In this document: in pieces, positions 51,395-59,355 of the stretch
Position numbering within the stretch: position 1 is the first letter of the stretch
Layout: every line of letters starts with the position of its first letter
Assembly: GCF_017356245.1 (NCBI RefSeq)
Contig: NZ_JAFMZZ010000001.1
Location: 599 to 64,598, forward strand
DNA from: Bordetella petrii
Lineage (GTDB): Bacteria; Pseudomonadota; Gammaproteobacteria; Burkholderiales; Burkholderiaceae_B
Direction: 5' to 3'
DNA: 64,000 bases
Position numbers and translations under genes: made by a program
Notes under the pieces: model-generated
The model's database searches: none
Told to the model about the DNA's origin: nothing
Seen by the model: the letters and a program-made list of their open reading frames with translations, nothing else

Positions 51395-52894
51395 CTAGTC
51401 CGGCCTGATGCCGATGCGGCGGTGCGCGCAGCGGCCCTGCGCGTCCACCGCCACGGTCACCGGCATGTCGCGCACTTCGAATTCATAAATGGCTTCCATG
51501 CCCAGGTCGGCAAAGGCCACCACGCGCGCGGCCTTGACCGCGCGCGCCACCAGATAGGCGGCTCCGCCCACCGCGCTCAGGTAGGCGGCCCGCGCATCGC
51601 GGATGGCGTCGACGGCCTGCCGGCCGCGCTCGGCCTTGCCGATGGTGACCAGCAAGCCTGTCTGCGCCAGCAGCTCGGGCATGAATTTGTCCATGCGCGT
51701 GGCGGTGGTCGGGCCGGCGGGGCCGACCGCTTCATCGCCGACCGCATCGACCGGCCCCACGTAATACAGGGCGCGGCCGCGCAGCGCCACCGGCAGGGGC
51801 GCGCCCTGGCGCAGCAGGTCGGACAGCCGTTTATGCGCGGCGTCGCGCGCGGTCAGCAGGCGCCCCGACAGCAGCAGCTGCTGGCCGGCGCGCCAGCCGG
51901 CCACCTGCCGCGGCGTCAGGGCGTCCAGGTCGACGCGCGTGCCGGCCAGCGGCATGGCGTCGGGGATGCCGTCCCACAATGCCGGATCGGCCGGCGTGAA
52001 CACCGCCGGGCCGGCGTCGCCCTGTTCGAACGACACGTGACGCGTGGCGGCGCAGCCCGGCACGATGGCCACCGGCAGCAGCGCGGCATGCGAGGGCAGG
52101 GCCGCTACCTTGACGTCCAGCACCGTGGTGTCGCCGCCCAGGCCCTGGGCGCCGATGCCCAGCGCATTGATGCGCTGGTACAGGTCCAGGCGCAACTGCT
52201 GCTGCGCGTCGGCGGCGCCGCGCGCCTGCAGGGTATGGATGTCGATGGGCTGGAACAGGGCCTGCTTGGCCGCCTGCATGGCCTGTTCGGGCGTGCCGCC
52301 CACGCCCACGCCCAATACGGCCGGCGGACACCAGCCCGCGCCCATGCCGGGCAGCTGGGCCACCACCCAGTCGGCCACCGAATCGCTGGGGTTCAGCATC
52401 GCATAGCGCGCCTTGGCGTCGCCCCCGCCGCCCTTGGCGGCCACGGTGATGTCCAGGCGGTCGCCCTCTACCAGCTCGACCTGCACGATGGCCGGGGTGT
52501 TGTCGCGCGTATTGGCTCGCCGGCCCAGCGGGTCGCGGATCATCGAGGCGCGCAGCGGGTTGGCGCGGCAGGTGTAGGCGCGCGCCGCCGCCCGGTCGGC
52601 CAGCGCCTGCAGGCTGGGCGTGCGAGGCTGCCCGGCGGCCTGGATGCGCACGTCCATGCCCATTCTGAAATACACGTGCGCCAGGCCCGTGTCCTGGCAG
52701 ACGGGCCGCCGCGCCTGTGCCGCCAGTTTGCTGTTGACCAGCAGCTGCAGCAGGGCGTTGGCGGCCGGGGCATGCGTCTCGGCCTGGTAGGCGCGCTTGA
52801 GCGCCTGGACGAAATCCGCCGGATGGTGGTGGCTGATGAACTGCAGCGCGTTGGCGATGCTGTCGACAATGTGCTCGGCCTCGATAAGACGCAT
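51395..52894 (-). CDS. class I fumarate hydratase family protein (4Fe-4S hydro-lyase)
   Basis: 499 residues, alpha and beta parts fused in one chain. Three cysteines fit the cluster ligands: Cys66 in VCQDTG, Cys189 in GWCPPAVLGVG and Cys281 in GCAATRH. LGIGAQGLGGDTTVLDVKV, GPTTATRMDKFMPELL and FADLGMEAIYEFEVRDMPV are family blocks. E. coli FumA is somewhat longer (548). Could hydrate fumarate, mesaconate or tartrate; the Bug gene upstream (25 bp gap) and GntR regulator make a dedicated C4/C5 acid pathway likely. Confidence 0.9.
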   Translation of the reverse strand: MRLIEAEHIVDSIANALQFISHHHPADFVQALKRAYQAETHAPAANALLQLLVNSKLAAQARRPVCQDTGLAHVYFRMGMDVRIQAAGQPRTPSLQALADRAAARAYTCRANPLRASMIRDPLGRRANTRDNTPAIVQVELVEGDRLDITVAAKGGGGDAKARYAMLNPSDSVADWVVAQLPGMGAGWCPPAVLGVGVGGTPEQAMQAAKQALFQPIDIHTLQARGAADAQQQLRLDLYQRINALGIGAQGLGGDTTVLDVKVAALPSHAALLPVAIVPGCAATRHVSFEQGDAGPAVFTPADPALWDGIPDAMPLAGTRVDLDALTPRQVAGWRAGQQLLLSGRLLTARDAAHKRLSDLLRQGAPLPVALRGRALYYVGPVDAVGDEAVGPAGPTTATRMDKFMPELLAQTGLLVTIGKAERGRQAVDAIRDARAAYLSAVGGAAYLVARAVKAARVVAFADLGMEAIYEFEVRDMPVTVAVDAQGRCAHRRIGIRPD

Positions 52895-52919
52895 GCGCGG
52901 ACTCCGGTAAGCGTGGCGC

Positions 52920-53900
52920 CTACTGCAGGCTGATGCCGGCTTTCTTGATGACCTGGGCCCAGCGCGCGCCTTCGTCTTTCGTGTGCTGCTGCAGGGCCTG
53001 CGGGGCGTAGTCGCCGTCGGCCAGCAGCAGGATGCCCTGGTCGCTCATCTGGCGGGTGAAGTCCTGGTTCTGCATGGCCCGGCGATACGCGGCATACAGG
53101 GTGTCGATCATCTTCGGCGGCGTGCCGTGCGGCGCGTACAGGCCATACCAGGTCGACACCTGGAAGCCCGGGATGGCCTGCGCGCCGATGGCCGGCACGC
53201 CGGGAAACTGCGCCATCGGCTTGGCCGCGGTCAGCCCCAGCGCGCGGACCTTGCCGCCGCGCGTTTGCGGCAGCGAGGTGTTGGTCTGGTCGAACATGGC
53301 GTCCACCTGCCCGCCCATCAGGTCGTTCAAGGCCGGCCCCGCGCCTTTGTAGGCAATGGGCGTGATCTCGATATCGGCCTGGCTGGCGAACAGCGACGCC
53401 ACCAGGTGCGAGGTCGAGCCCACGCCGGCATTGCTGAAGTTCAGCTTGCCGGGGTTGGCCTTGCCGTGCGCGATCAGCTCCTGCACGCTGCGATAAGGCG
53501 AATTGGCGCCCACCAGCAGCACCAGCGGGGTGTCCGGAAAGCGGAATACGGCGTCGAAGTCCTTGACCGGGTCGTACGGCAGGCGCGGGTACAGCGTAGG
53601 CGCGGCCGCCATGTAGCCGATGTGCCCCACCAGGAAGGTGTAGCCGTCCGGCGTGGCGCGCGCCACGCGGGTGGCGCCGATGGTGCCGCCCGCGCCCGGC
53701 ACGTTTTCGATCAGGATGGTCTGCTTGAGCTGCTTCGAGACTTCGTTGGCGATATTGCGCGCCATGGCATCGGTGGGGCCGCCGGCCGAGAAGGGCACGA
53801 TCCAGGTGATGGCGCGGTCGGGATAGGCGGCATCCGCCGCCAGGGCGGCGGGCGGGGTCAGGACGAACGCGGCCGACAGGGCCGCAAGCCATTTATTCAC
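52920..53900 (-). CDS. Bug/TctC periplasmic substrate-binding protein 3
   Basis: 326 residues. Signal peptide about 1-22 (ALAADA). Bug motifs: YPDRAITWIVPFSAGGPTDA, ILIENVPGAGGTIGATRVAR, SPYRSVQELIAHGKANPGKL, IAYKGAGPALNDLMGG. In an operon with the hydratase, so a C4/C5 dicarboxylate ligand is probable. No membrane subunits in the window. A GntR regulator is divergent, with an operator between. Confidence 0.93.
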   Translation of the reverse strand: MNKWLAALSAAFVLTPPAALAADAAYPDRAITWIVPFSAGGPTDAMARNIANEVSKQLKQTILIENVPGAGGTIGATRVARATPDGYTFLVGHIGYMAAAPTLYPRLPYDPVKDFDAVFRFPDTPLVLLVGANSPYRSVQELIAHGKANPGKLNFSNAGVGSTSHLVASLFASQADIEITPIAYKGAGPALNDLMGGQVDAMFDQTNTSLPQTRGGKVRALGLTAAKPMAQFPGVPAIGAQAIPGFQVSTWYGLYAPHGTPPKMIDTLYAAYRRAMQNQDFTRQMSDQGILLLADGDYAPQALQQHTKDEGARWAQVIKKAGISLQ

Positions 53901-53919
53901 TGTTGTCTCCGGGTTATAA

Positions 53920-53949
53920 ATGTACGATCTATAGTAAAAGTACGTACAT
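53920..53949. promoter_or_regulatory. inverted repeat between Bug and GntR genes
   Basis: Perfect 7-bp arms ATGTACG (53920-53926) and CGTACAT (53943-53949). The right arm also forms GTACGTAC (53940-53947). Such GTAC-centred dyads are typical of HutC-type GntR regulators. The position controls both divergent units. Confidence 0.55.
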
Positions 53950-54047
53950 ATTAAAAGGCCGCGGAGCCAACGTCAACCTGTGCCGGCCAGGCCCGCCGGC
54001 CGGGCGGCAGCAGATAGAATGGCGTGTCGTCCCTACCTTGCCGCCTC

Positions 54048-54770
54048 ATGCCGATCTCGCTCTATACCCGGATATCCGAAGAACTTGCGCGCCGCATCGC
54101 GAACCACGAATATCCAGTGGGCAGCCTCATCCCCGCCGAGAACGCGCTGGCCGAAGAGTTCGGCGCCAGCCGGCATACCGTGCGGGCCGCCTTGCGGCAG
54201 CTGCAGGACCTGGGCCTGATCGCGCGGCGGCGCGGCAGCGGCACCACGGTCGAGGCCGCAAGCCCCAAGTCCGGATTCAGCCAGTCGCTGGCGTCGCTGG
54301 AAGACCTGGTCCAGCTGGCCGCCCGCACGCCGCGGCACATCCAGAAAATGCAGGAAATCGTGGCCGACATCGAGTTGGCCGCGCAGCTGCGCGTGGGCGC
54401 CGGCACGCGCTGGCTGCGCATCAGCTCCACGCGCGGCGAGACGGGCCAGCCGCCCATCGTCTGGACCGATCTATATGTAGACGCGCACTACCGGGGCATA
54501 CGCAAGCTGGCGCAGCAGTTTCCCGACCGCCTGGTGTCGGAACTGATCGAAAGCCATTACGGGCGGCGCATCGCGGCGGTCGAGCAGACCATCGATGCGC
54601 GGGCGATTCCGGCCGCCATTGCGCGCGAGCTCGGCGTGCCGCCCGAGTCGCCGGGCCTGTTCATCTTGCGCCAGTATCGCGACCAGGCCGGCAAAGTGGT
54701 CGAAGCTTCTGTTTCGTACCACCCCGCCGGCCGCTACCAGTTTTCTTTCACGCTGATTCGTGAAGGCTGA
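54048..54770 (+). CDS. GntR family regulator, HutC subfamily (UTRA domain)
   Basis: 240 residues from ATG 54048; the frame is open 8 codons earlier but MPISLYTRISEELARRI is the usual start. Winged helix about 1-75 (YPVGSLIPAENALAEEFGAS, RHTVRAALRQLQDLGLIARR). UTRA ligand domain about 95-236. It probably represses the Bug-hydratase operon in the absence of the substrate. The stop overlaps the 3' end of the convergent TetR gene by 23 bp. Confidence 0.93.
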   Translation: MPISLYTRISEELARRIANHEYPVGSLIPAENALAEEFGASRHTVRAALRQLQDLGLIARRRGSGTTVEAASPKSGFSQSLASLEDLVQLAARTPRHIQKMQEIVADIELAAQLRVGAGTRWLRISSTRGETGQPPIVWTDLYVDAHYRGIRKLAQQFPDRLVSELIESHYGRRIAAVEQTIDARAIPAAIARELGVPPESPGLFILRQYRDQAGKVVEASVSYHPAGRYQFSFTLIREG

Positions 54771-55320
54771 GCGTGGCGGGCAGCAGGTCTTCCACGCGCT
54801 CGCTGTTCTTGAACAGGCGCGCGCTGACCAGGCTGCCCTGCAGCGCCGCGAAAGTCGAGCGCGCCGCGGTGCGCAGGTCGCCGGGCACGCGCAGGCTGCC
54901 CTCGCGCGCGCCTTGCTCCAGCACCTGGGCCAGCCAGTCTTCATTGGCGCGATAAAAATCCTGCACGGCCTGCCGCACGCCGGCGGGCAGTGAGGCCAGC
55001 TCGGCCGCCAGCGCGGCCGCCAGGCAGATGCGTTCGGTGCCGCAGAAGGCCTGCCGGTGCACGTCGACATAGGCGCGCAGCTTGGCGTCGGCGCTCAGGC
55101 CGGCGTCGATGGCCTGTATGGCCGCCTGCCAGCGCGCGTGGTATTGCTGCACAACGGCCATCAGCAAGTCTTCTTTCTGCGGAAAGTAATAGTGGATGCT
55201 GGATGTCTTGATGCCGATCAGCGCGGCCAGGTCGCGGTAGCTGAAGCCGTTGCAGCCGCGCTCCTGGATCAGGCGCTGGGCATGTTGCATGATCTGTGTG
55301 CGGGTGGTTTCGGTGTTCAT
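54748..55320 (-). CDS. TetR family regulator, paralogue of the 50.8-kb regulator
   Basis: 190 residues from ATG at 55320. The frame continues upstream through Phe-rich codons that are not family-like. HTH: TTRTQIMQHAQRLIQERGCN, GFSYRDLAALIGIKTSSIHY and YFPQKEDLLMAVVQQYH. Matches the 50.8-kb paralogue nearly throughout the N-terminal domain. The 3' ends of this and the GntR gene overlap. Target unknown; no operator like those nearby seen in its upstream sequence. Confidence 0.9.
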   Translation of the reverse strand: MNTETTRTQIMQHAQRLIQERGCNGFSYRDLAALIGIKTSSIHYYFPQKEDLLMAVVQQYHARWQAAIQAIDAGLSADAKLRAYVDVHRQAFCGTERICLAAALAAELASLPAGVRQAVQDFYRANEDWLAQVLEQGAREGSLRVPGDLRTAARSTFAALQGSLVSARLFKNSERVEDLLPATLSLHESA

Positions 55321-55445
55321 GTCGGGAATGCTTCCGGGTGGCAAAGGGGCTGAAGGGCTCCTGTCAGTCAAAGAAAAGAAAAAGAACAAGGCGGGCCGCC
55401 ATGCCGGGGGCAGGGCGGCGCCGCGGGGCGAAACATGCGCCGTCC

Positions 55446-55784
55446 TTAGCTGTTCGACGCGTCGAACGGGTTGTAGCTGGCCTGGTAGTCCTGTTCGCCG
55501 AACGCATCGGCACCGCTGTCGCGGGCGGCTTGCGCGTCGGCCCGCACTTCGGCACGGCTGGGAACGGGGCCGGCAGCGTAGGCGGCGGGCTGTTCCAGTT
55601 CGCCGAAGGTGACCTGGCCGGCGGCCTTGGCGGCCTGCAGTTCAGCCTGGATCTGGGCGCGCGTGACCGTGCTGGCGGTGTTCTGCACCGGCGGGTAATC
55701 CAGTTCGCCCGAGGGTTCGCCGGCGTAGGCGGCGGCGCCGATCATGGTCATCGACAACATCATGGCGGATACGAGGGTCTTCAT
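55446..55784 (-). CDS. DUF4148 domain secreted protein 1
   Basis: 112 residues. Signal peptide about 1-21 (MIGAAAYAGE). Two short helical repeats of the family: VTRAQIQAELQAAKAAGQVT and VPSRAEVRADAQAARDSGAD. DUF4148 proteins are small exported proteins of Burkholderiales with unknown role. Operator-like palindrome just upstream (55820-55839). Starts GEPSGELDYPP as in its neighbour, so the two are tandem paralogues. Confidence 0.85.
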   Translation of the reverse strand: MKTLVSAMMLSMTMIGAAAYAGEPSGELDYPPVQNTASTVTRAQIQAELQAAKAAGQVTFGELEQPAAYAAGPVPSRAEVRADAQAARDSGADAFGEQDYQASYNPFDASNS

Positions 55785-55819
55785 GGCAATGCTCCAGAAA
55801 AAAGTGGCAGTATGTAAAA

Positions 55820-55845
55820 CTATCTATTTATAGGTAGATGAACAA
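55820..55845 (-). promoter_or_regulatory. operator 1 and promoter of DUF4148 gene 1
   Basis: CTATCTATTTATAGGTAGAT (55820-55839) matches operator 2 at 19 of 20 positions. On the minus strand TTGTTC (complement of 55840-55845), a 17-bp spacer and TAGTTT form a promoter that the palindrome overlaps, consistent with repression. Confidence 0.65.
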
Positions 55846-55862
55846 ATAAAATAAAAAGCGGG

Positions 55863-56180
55863 TCAGGCGCCGGTGTCAGGGTAGCCTTCGCCACCGAAGG
55901 CGACCGGGCCATGTTCACGGGCAGCTTCGGCTTCGGCACGGACTTGTTCGCGGGTAACGGTGCTGGCGGCGGCCTGGATGGCGGGCTCTTCGGTTTCACC
56001 GAAGGTGACCTGGCCGGCGGCCTTGGCGGCTTGCAGTTCGGCCACGACCTGGGCGCGGGTCAGCGAGCTGGTCTGGCTGATGGCGGGCGGGTAGTCCAGT
56101 TCGCCCGAGGGTTCCTGGGCGTAGGCGGCGGTGCCGGCGAAAGTGGCGGAAATCAGCAGCAGGGAAGCAAGGGTTTTCAT
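55863..56180 (-). CDS. DUF4148 domain secreted protein 2
   Basis: 105 residues from ATG at 56180; the frame stays open upstream over the operator but that is not translated plausibly. Signal peptide about 1-22 (GTAAYAQE). Repeats: LTRAQVVAELQAAKAAGQVT and VTREQVRAEAEAAREHGPVA. Same EPSGELDYPPA mature start as paralogue 1. Operator 2 is about 45 bp upstream. Confidence 0.85.
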   Translation of the reverse strand: MKTLASLLLISATFAGTAAYAQEPSGELDYPPAISQTSSLTRAQVVAELQAAKAAGQVTFGETEEPAIQAAASTVTREQVRAEAEAAREHGPVAFGGEGYPDTGA

Positions 56181-56223
56181 GATGGGTTCCTGATCGATTA
56201 AAGGTAAGTGGGAGCCTGCAAAA

Positions 56224-56243
56224 CTATCTATGTATAGGTAGAT
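56224..56243 (-). promoter_or_regulatory. operator 2 upstream of DUF4148 gene 2
   Basis: CTATCTATGTATAGGTAGAT at 56224-56243 differs from operator 1 in one base. It lies at the same distance range from its gene and overlaps an analogous TAGTTT -10. Confidence 0.65.
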
Positions 56244-56321
56244 AACCGGGGTCATAAAAACGCGCTTTTCGGCGCGGGTGGTTGGGAAATACTGCTTGCT
56301 CCCCATCCATGAGGCGTATCT

Positions 56322-56337
56322 TATCTACTACTAGATA
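56322..56337. promoter_or_regulatory. operator 3 between DUF4148 and TetR genes
   Basis: TATCTA (56322-56327), CTAC, TAGATA (56332-56337): a perfect 6-bp dyad with the same ATCTA/TAGAT half-sites as operators 1 and 2. It lies about 120 bp upstream of the TetR start in the divergent region. Confidence 0.6.
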
Positions 56338-56460
56338 GATGAGTCAAGTTCTTTTTGTGTGAATTTGTATCTGCAGGGGGGCAATAACGGATGGGAACAC
56401 GGACGGTAAACGGAAAGTCGTATTTTCAGCGTGTACCATCCGCCTGTACTTGTGCCTTTC

Positions 56461-57138
56461 ATGTCCGACAGTCACGTGTCTTCAGAACCCGCGATCGCTC
56501 ACCGGCGGCCCCTTACCAAAGGCGCCCGCACCCGGCAGCGGCTGCTTGAAATCGCCAGCGCCGAATTCGCGCGGCACGGCTACGAGCGCACCCGCGTATC
56601 CGACGTTGCGGCCAAGGCGGCGGTTACCCAGCCGGTGTTCTATCAGTATTTCAGCAGCAAGAAGGCCATTTACGACGAGCTGGTGGAACTGTTCGCCAAG
56701 CGCCTGCGCGCCGCCGTGGAACAGGCCCGCATGCCGGACGATACGCCCATGGGCCGGGTGGATGAGCGGGTCCGCAACAGCGTGCACGGCATGCTGGCCA
56801 TGCTGCAGGACAACCCCAGCCTGACCAAGATCGGCTTCCAGCAGTCGGCGCACGCCGAGGCGCTGAAAGACGAGCTGGTGGATCTGATCGCCGCGAAGGT
56901 CAAGAGCGAACAGCAGGCCGGCCTGCTGCGCCGCGATGTGTCGCCGTTCTGGTTCTCGCAGGCTTTCATGGGGATACTCGAACGCTACGCCATGCTGGAA
57001 CAAAGCGCCGCCGACAGCCGCGACCTGGCGGTATTCATTGCCGATTTGCTGATGGACGGCATACGCGTGCCCGGCAGCCGCGCGGCCGCCAACGGCGCCG
57101 GCAGCCCCGGCGGCGCCGTGCGCCAGATCCGGCGCTAG
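56461..57138 (+). CDS. TetR family regulator, probable controller of the DUF4148 pair
   Basis: 225 residues from ATG 56461. HTH: TRQRLLEIASAEFARHGYER, TRVSDVAAKAAVTQPVFYQY and FSSKKAIYDELVELFAKR. C-terminal ligand domain about 90-210, then a Gly/Ala-rich tail. Divergent from the DUF4148 genes, with three related palindromes among them, so it is the best candidate for their repressor. Ligand unknown; TetR proteins of this size often sense hydrophobic compounds. Confidence 0.9.
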   Translation: MSDSHVSSEPAIAHRRPLTKGARTRQRLLEIASAEFARHGYERTRVSDVAAKAAVTQPVFYQYFSSKKAIYDELVELFAKRLRAAVEQARMPDDTPMGRVDERVRNSVHGMLAMLQDNPSLTKIGFQQSAHAEALKDELVDLIAAKVKSEQQAGLLRRDVSPFWFSQAFMGILERYAMLEQSAADSRDLAVFIADLLMDGIRVPGSRAAANGAGSPGGAVRQIRR

Positions 57139-57159
57139 CAGCGGCGGGCCGGCTGCGGG

Positions 57160-57849
57160 TCAGGCGGCCGCCTGGGCCTGCGCGCCCATATAGATCTGCG
57201 CGTAGCCTTCGCGGATGGCCGACGTGATCTGGTCCAGGCGCCGTTCGATGTGCTTTTCCAGCAGCGCCGCGCAGGCGGCTTCGTCGCGGGCCTGCAGCGC
57301 CTCTACGATGCGCCGGTGTTCGAGCTGGGAATTGCGCCGGTCGCCCCGCTTCATGTCGATCCAGCGCACGAAGCGGATACGCGCATTGATGTTGCGCAGC
57401 ACGCGCAGCATTTCCGTGTTGCCGGACATGGCCAACAGGCTTTCATGGAAGCTTTCGTCCAGATCGACCAGTTCGGCCACGCTGCGGTCGCCGGGCTCGG
57501 GGCCGGTGGTGTCCAGGAAGTCCAGCAGCTTGCCGATGTCTTCGTCGCGGGCGCGCACGATGGACAGGCGCGCGCCGGCAACTTCCACGACCTTGCGCAG
57601 TTCGTACAGGTGGAAGATTTCGTGCACGTCGAGGTCGCGGCAGAAAAATCCCTTGCCGGGCTGGAAGCGCAACAGGCCCTCGATGCCCAGCCGGTTCAGC
57701 GCCTCGCGCAGCGGCGTGCGGCTGACTTCCATGCGCTTGGCCAGCGCGACTTCGTTCAGTTTTTCGCCGGGCTTGAACTCATAGCCGATGGCCATGGATC
57801 GCAGCTGGCTGTAGACACGGTCGACGGTGCTGTCGGATGCGGCGCTCAC
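57160..57849 (-). CDS. GntR family regulator, FadR subfamily (FCD domain), 1
   Basis: 229 residues from GTG at 57849 with GGAGA upstream; the longer open frame has a Pro/Arg-rich start that is unlikely. Winged helix: YEFKPGEKLNEVALAKRMEV then SRTPLREALNRLGIEGLL. FCD domain with helices and metal-type His: LYELRKVVEVAGARLSIVRA, DLDESFHESLLAMSGNTEML, HRRIVEALQARDEAACAALL. A paralogue lies at 61205. Sits downstream of the oxidase gene in the same direction, 237 bp away, and probably controls the island. Confidence 0.88.
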   Translation of the reverse strand: MSAASDSTVDRVYSQLRSMAIGYEFKPGEKLNEVALAKRMEVSRTPLREALNRLGIEGLLRFQPGKGFFCRDLDVHEIFHLYELRKVVEVAGARLSIVRARDEDIGKLLDFLDTTGPEPGDRSVAELVDLDESFHESLLAMSGNTEMLRVLRNINARIRFVRWIDMKRGDRRNSQLEHRRIVEALQARDEAACAALLEKHIERRLDQITSAIREGYAQIYMGAQAQAAA

Positions 57850-58086
57850 GGGATCTCCGAAAAGAGGGGCCGCCCTGGGTGTGGCGGCACGCGGCCGCGC
57901 CATGCCGCCTGGTGGGCCGGCCGGCGCGTCTTGTGATGCTGCGCCGCCAGCCGAAAGCGCGCGGCGGCTGGCCGGCATGGAACCCATGTGATCATCGAGT
58001 AGATGCCGTACACGGGCTGCCCGGTCGCGGCCCGCGGGGCGGCGGCGCAAGGGGGCATATTAGTACATTCGAGCACGATGGCGCGC

Positions 58087-59355
58087 TCAGCGGAAGCGCC
58101 GCGGGTCGAAGGGCGCCAGCGCGATCGACGGCGGCTGGCCCTGCAGCAGTTGTACAACCAGTTCGCCGGTGCGGGCCGACCCCACCAAACCCGTGTGCCC
58201 GTGGCCGAAGGCATGCACGATGTCGGCGCTGCCGGAGGCCGGGCCGATGCAGGGCAGCCCGTCGGGCATGCTGGGCCGCGCGCCCTGCCAGTAATCGACG
58301 CGCGTCTCGGGCAGCGCGGCCGGCAGCGCCGGGTAGATCGAGACCAGCAGGTCGCGCAGGATGTGGGCGCGCCGCCAGTCGGGCGCGGCGTCGATGGCGG
58401 CGATCTCGACCTGGCCGGCCACGCGCAGGCCGTCTTCCATGGTGTGGGCCACCACCTTGCAGTCGGCGAACATGGTGGAAGTGCGCGCGCCCGCTTCGGG
58501 CTGGCTGACGACGGCGTGGTAGCCGCGCTCGGCGGCCAGCGGCACCGCGTCGCCGGCCTGGCGGGCCAGCGCGCGCGAGCGCACGCCGGCGGCGATGACT
58601 GCCTTGTCGCAGGCGATGTCGCCGTCAGCGGTGCGCACGGCGCACAGGCGCCCGCCGCGGATGTCGAAACCGGTGGCGCGGGTGCGGCGCAGGTCGGCGC
58701 CCAGCGATTGCGCCAGCCGCACCAGCGCCGCCACATAGGCGCCGGGATTGCGGCAGTGGCCGGTTTCGGGCACCAGCACGCCGAAGGTGTAGCGCGGGTG
58801 CAGGTCGGGTTCCAGCGCGCGCAGCGCCTGCGCGTCGAGTTCCTGCCAGCGGATGCCTTCCTGGCGGCGGATGTTCCAGGCGCGGTGGTCGGCGCGGAAC
58901 TGTTGCTCCGACAGGTAGGCATGCAGCAGCCCGCGTTGCTCGATCAATTGCGGCACGCCCGCCTGGCGGGCCAGCGCCTGGTGCAGCGCGGGGGCGCCGG
59001 CCAGCAGGGTGCGCAGGGCTTGCGCGGTGCGTTCCACGCGCGGCCAGCTGCGCGCCGCGGCCAGGTAGCGCACCAGCCAGGGCAGTGCGCGCGGCAGGTA
59101 GCCCCAGCGGATCGCCAGCGGGCCCAGCGGGTCTTTCAGCCACCGGGGCACCTGCTTCCAGGCCCCCGGCGCGGCCGGCGGCAGGATGGAGTGCGACGAC
59201 AGCCAGCCGGAATTGCCGTAGCTGGCGGCCTGCGGGCCGCCCGGCTCGCCCGGTTCGACCAGCGTGACGCGCCAGCCGGCGTTCAGCGCCTGCACGGCCG
59301 TGGCCGCGCCGACCACACCGGCCCCGATGATGACGACGTGCCCGGGCGCGTTCAT
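58087..59355 (-). CDS. FAD-dependent D-amino acid dehydrogenase-like oxidase (DAO family)
   Basis: 422 residues from ATG at 59355. FAD-binding GAGVVGAATA at 11-20; then AASYGNSGWLSSHSILPPA, the DadA-like start of the substrate domain, and GARPSMPDGLPCIGPASGSA with HAFGHGHTGLVGSARTGELV at the end. Oxidises an amino acid or amine to the imine. Start overlaps the ThDP gene stop by 1 bp within ATGA, so translation is coupled. With RidA, which hydrolyses imines, it makes a coherent path. Confidence 0.9.
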   Translation of the reverse strand: MNAPGHVVIIGAGVVGAATAVQALNAGWRVTLVEPGEPGGPQAASYGNSGWLSSHSILPPAAPGAWKQVPRWLKDPLGPLAIRWGYLPRALPWLVRYLAAARSWPRVERTAQALRTLLAGAPALHQALARQAGVPQLIEQRGLLHAYLSEQQFRADHRAWNIRRQEGIRWQELDAQALRALEPDLHPRYTFGVLVPETGHCRNPGAYVAALVRLAQSLGADLRRTRATGFDIRGGRLCAVRTADGDIACDKAVIAAGVRSRALARQAGDAVPLAAERGYHAVVSQPEAGARTSTMFADCKVVAHTMEDGLRVAGQVEIAAIDAAPDWRRAHILRDLLVSIYPALPAALPETRVDYWQGARPSMPDGLPCIGPASGSADIVHAFGHGHTGLVGSARTGELVVQLLQGQPPSIALAPFDPRRFR

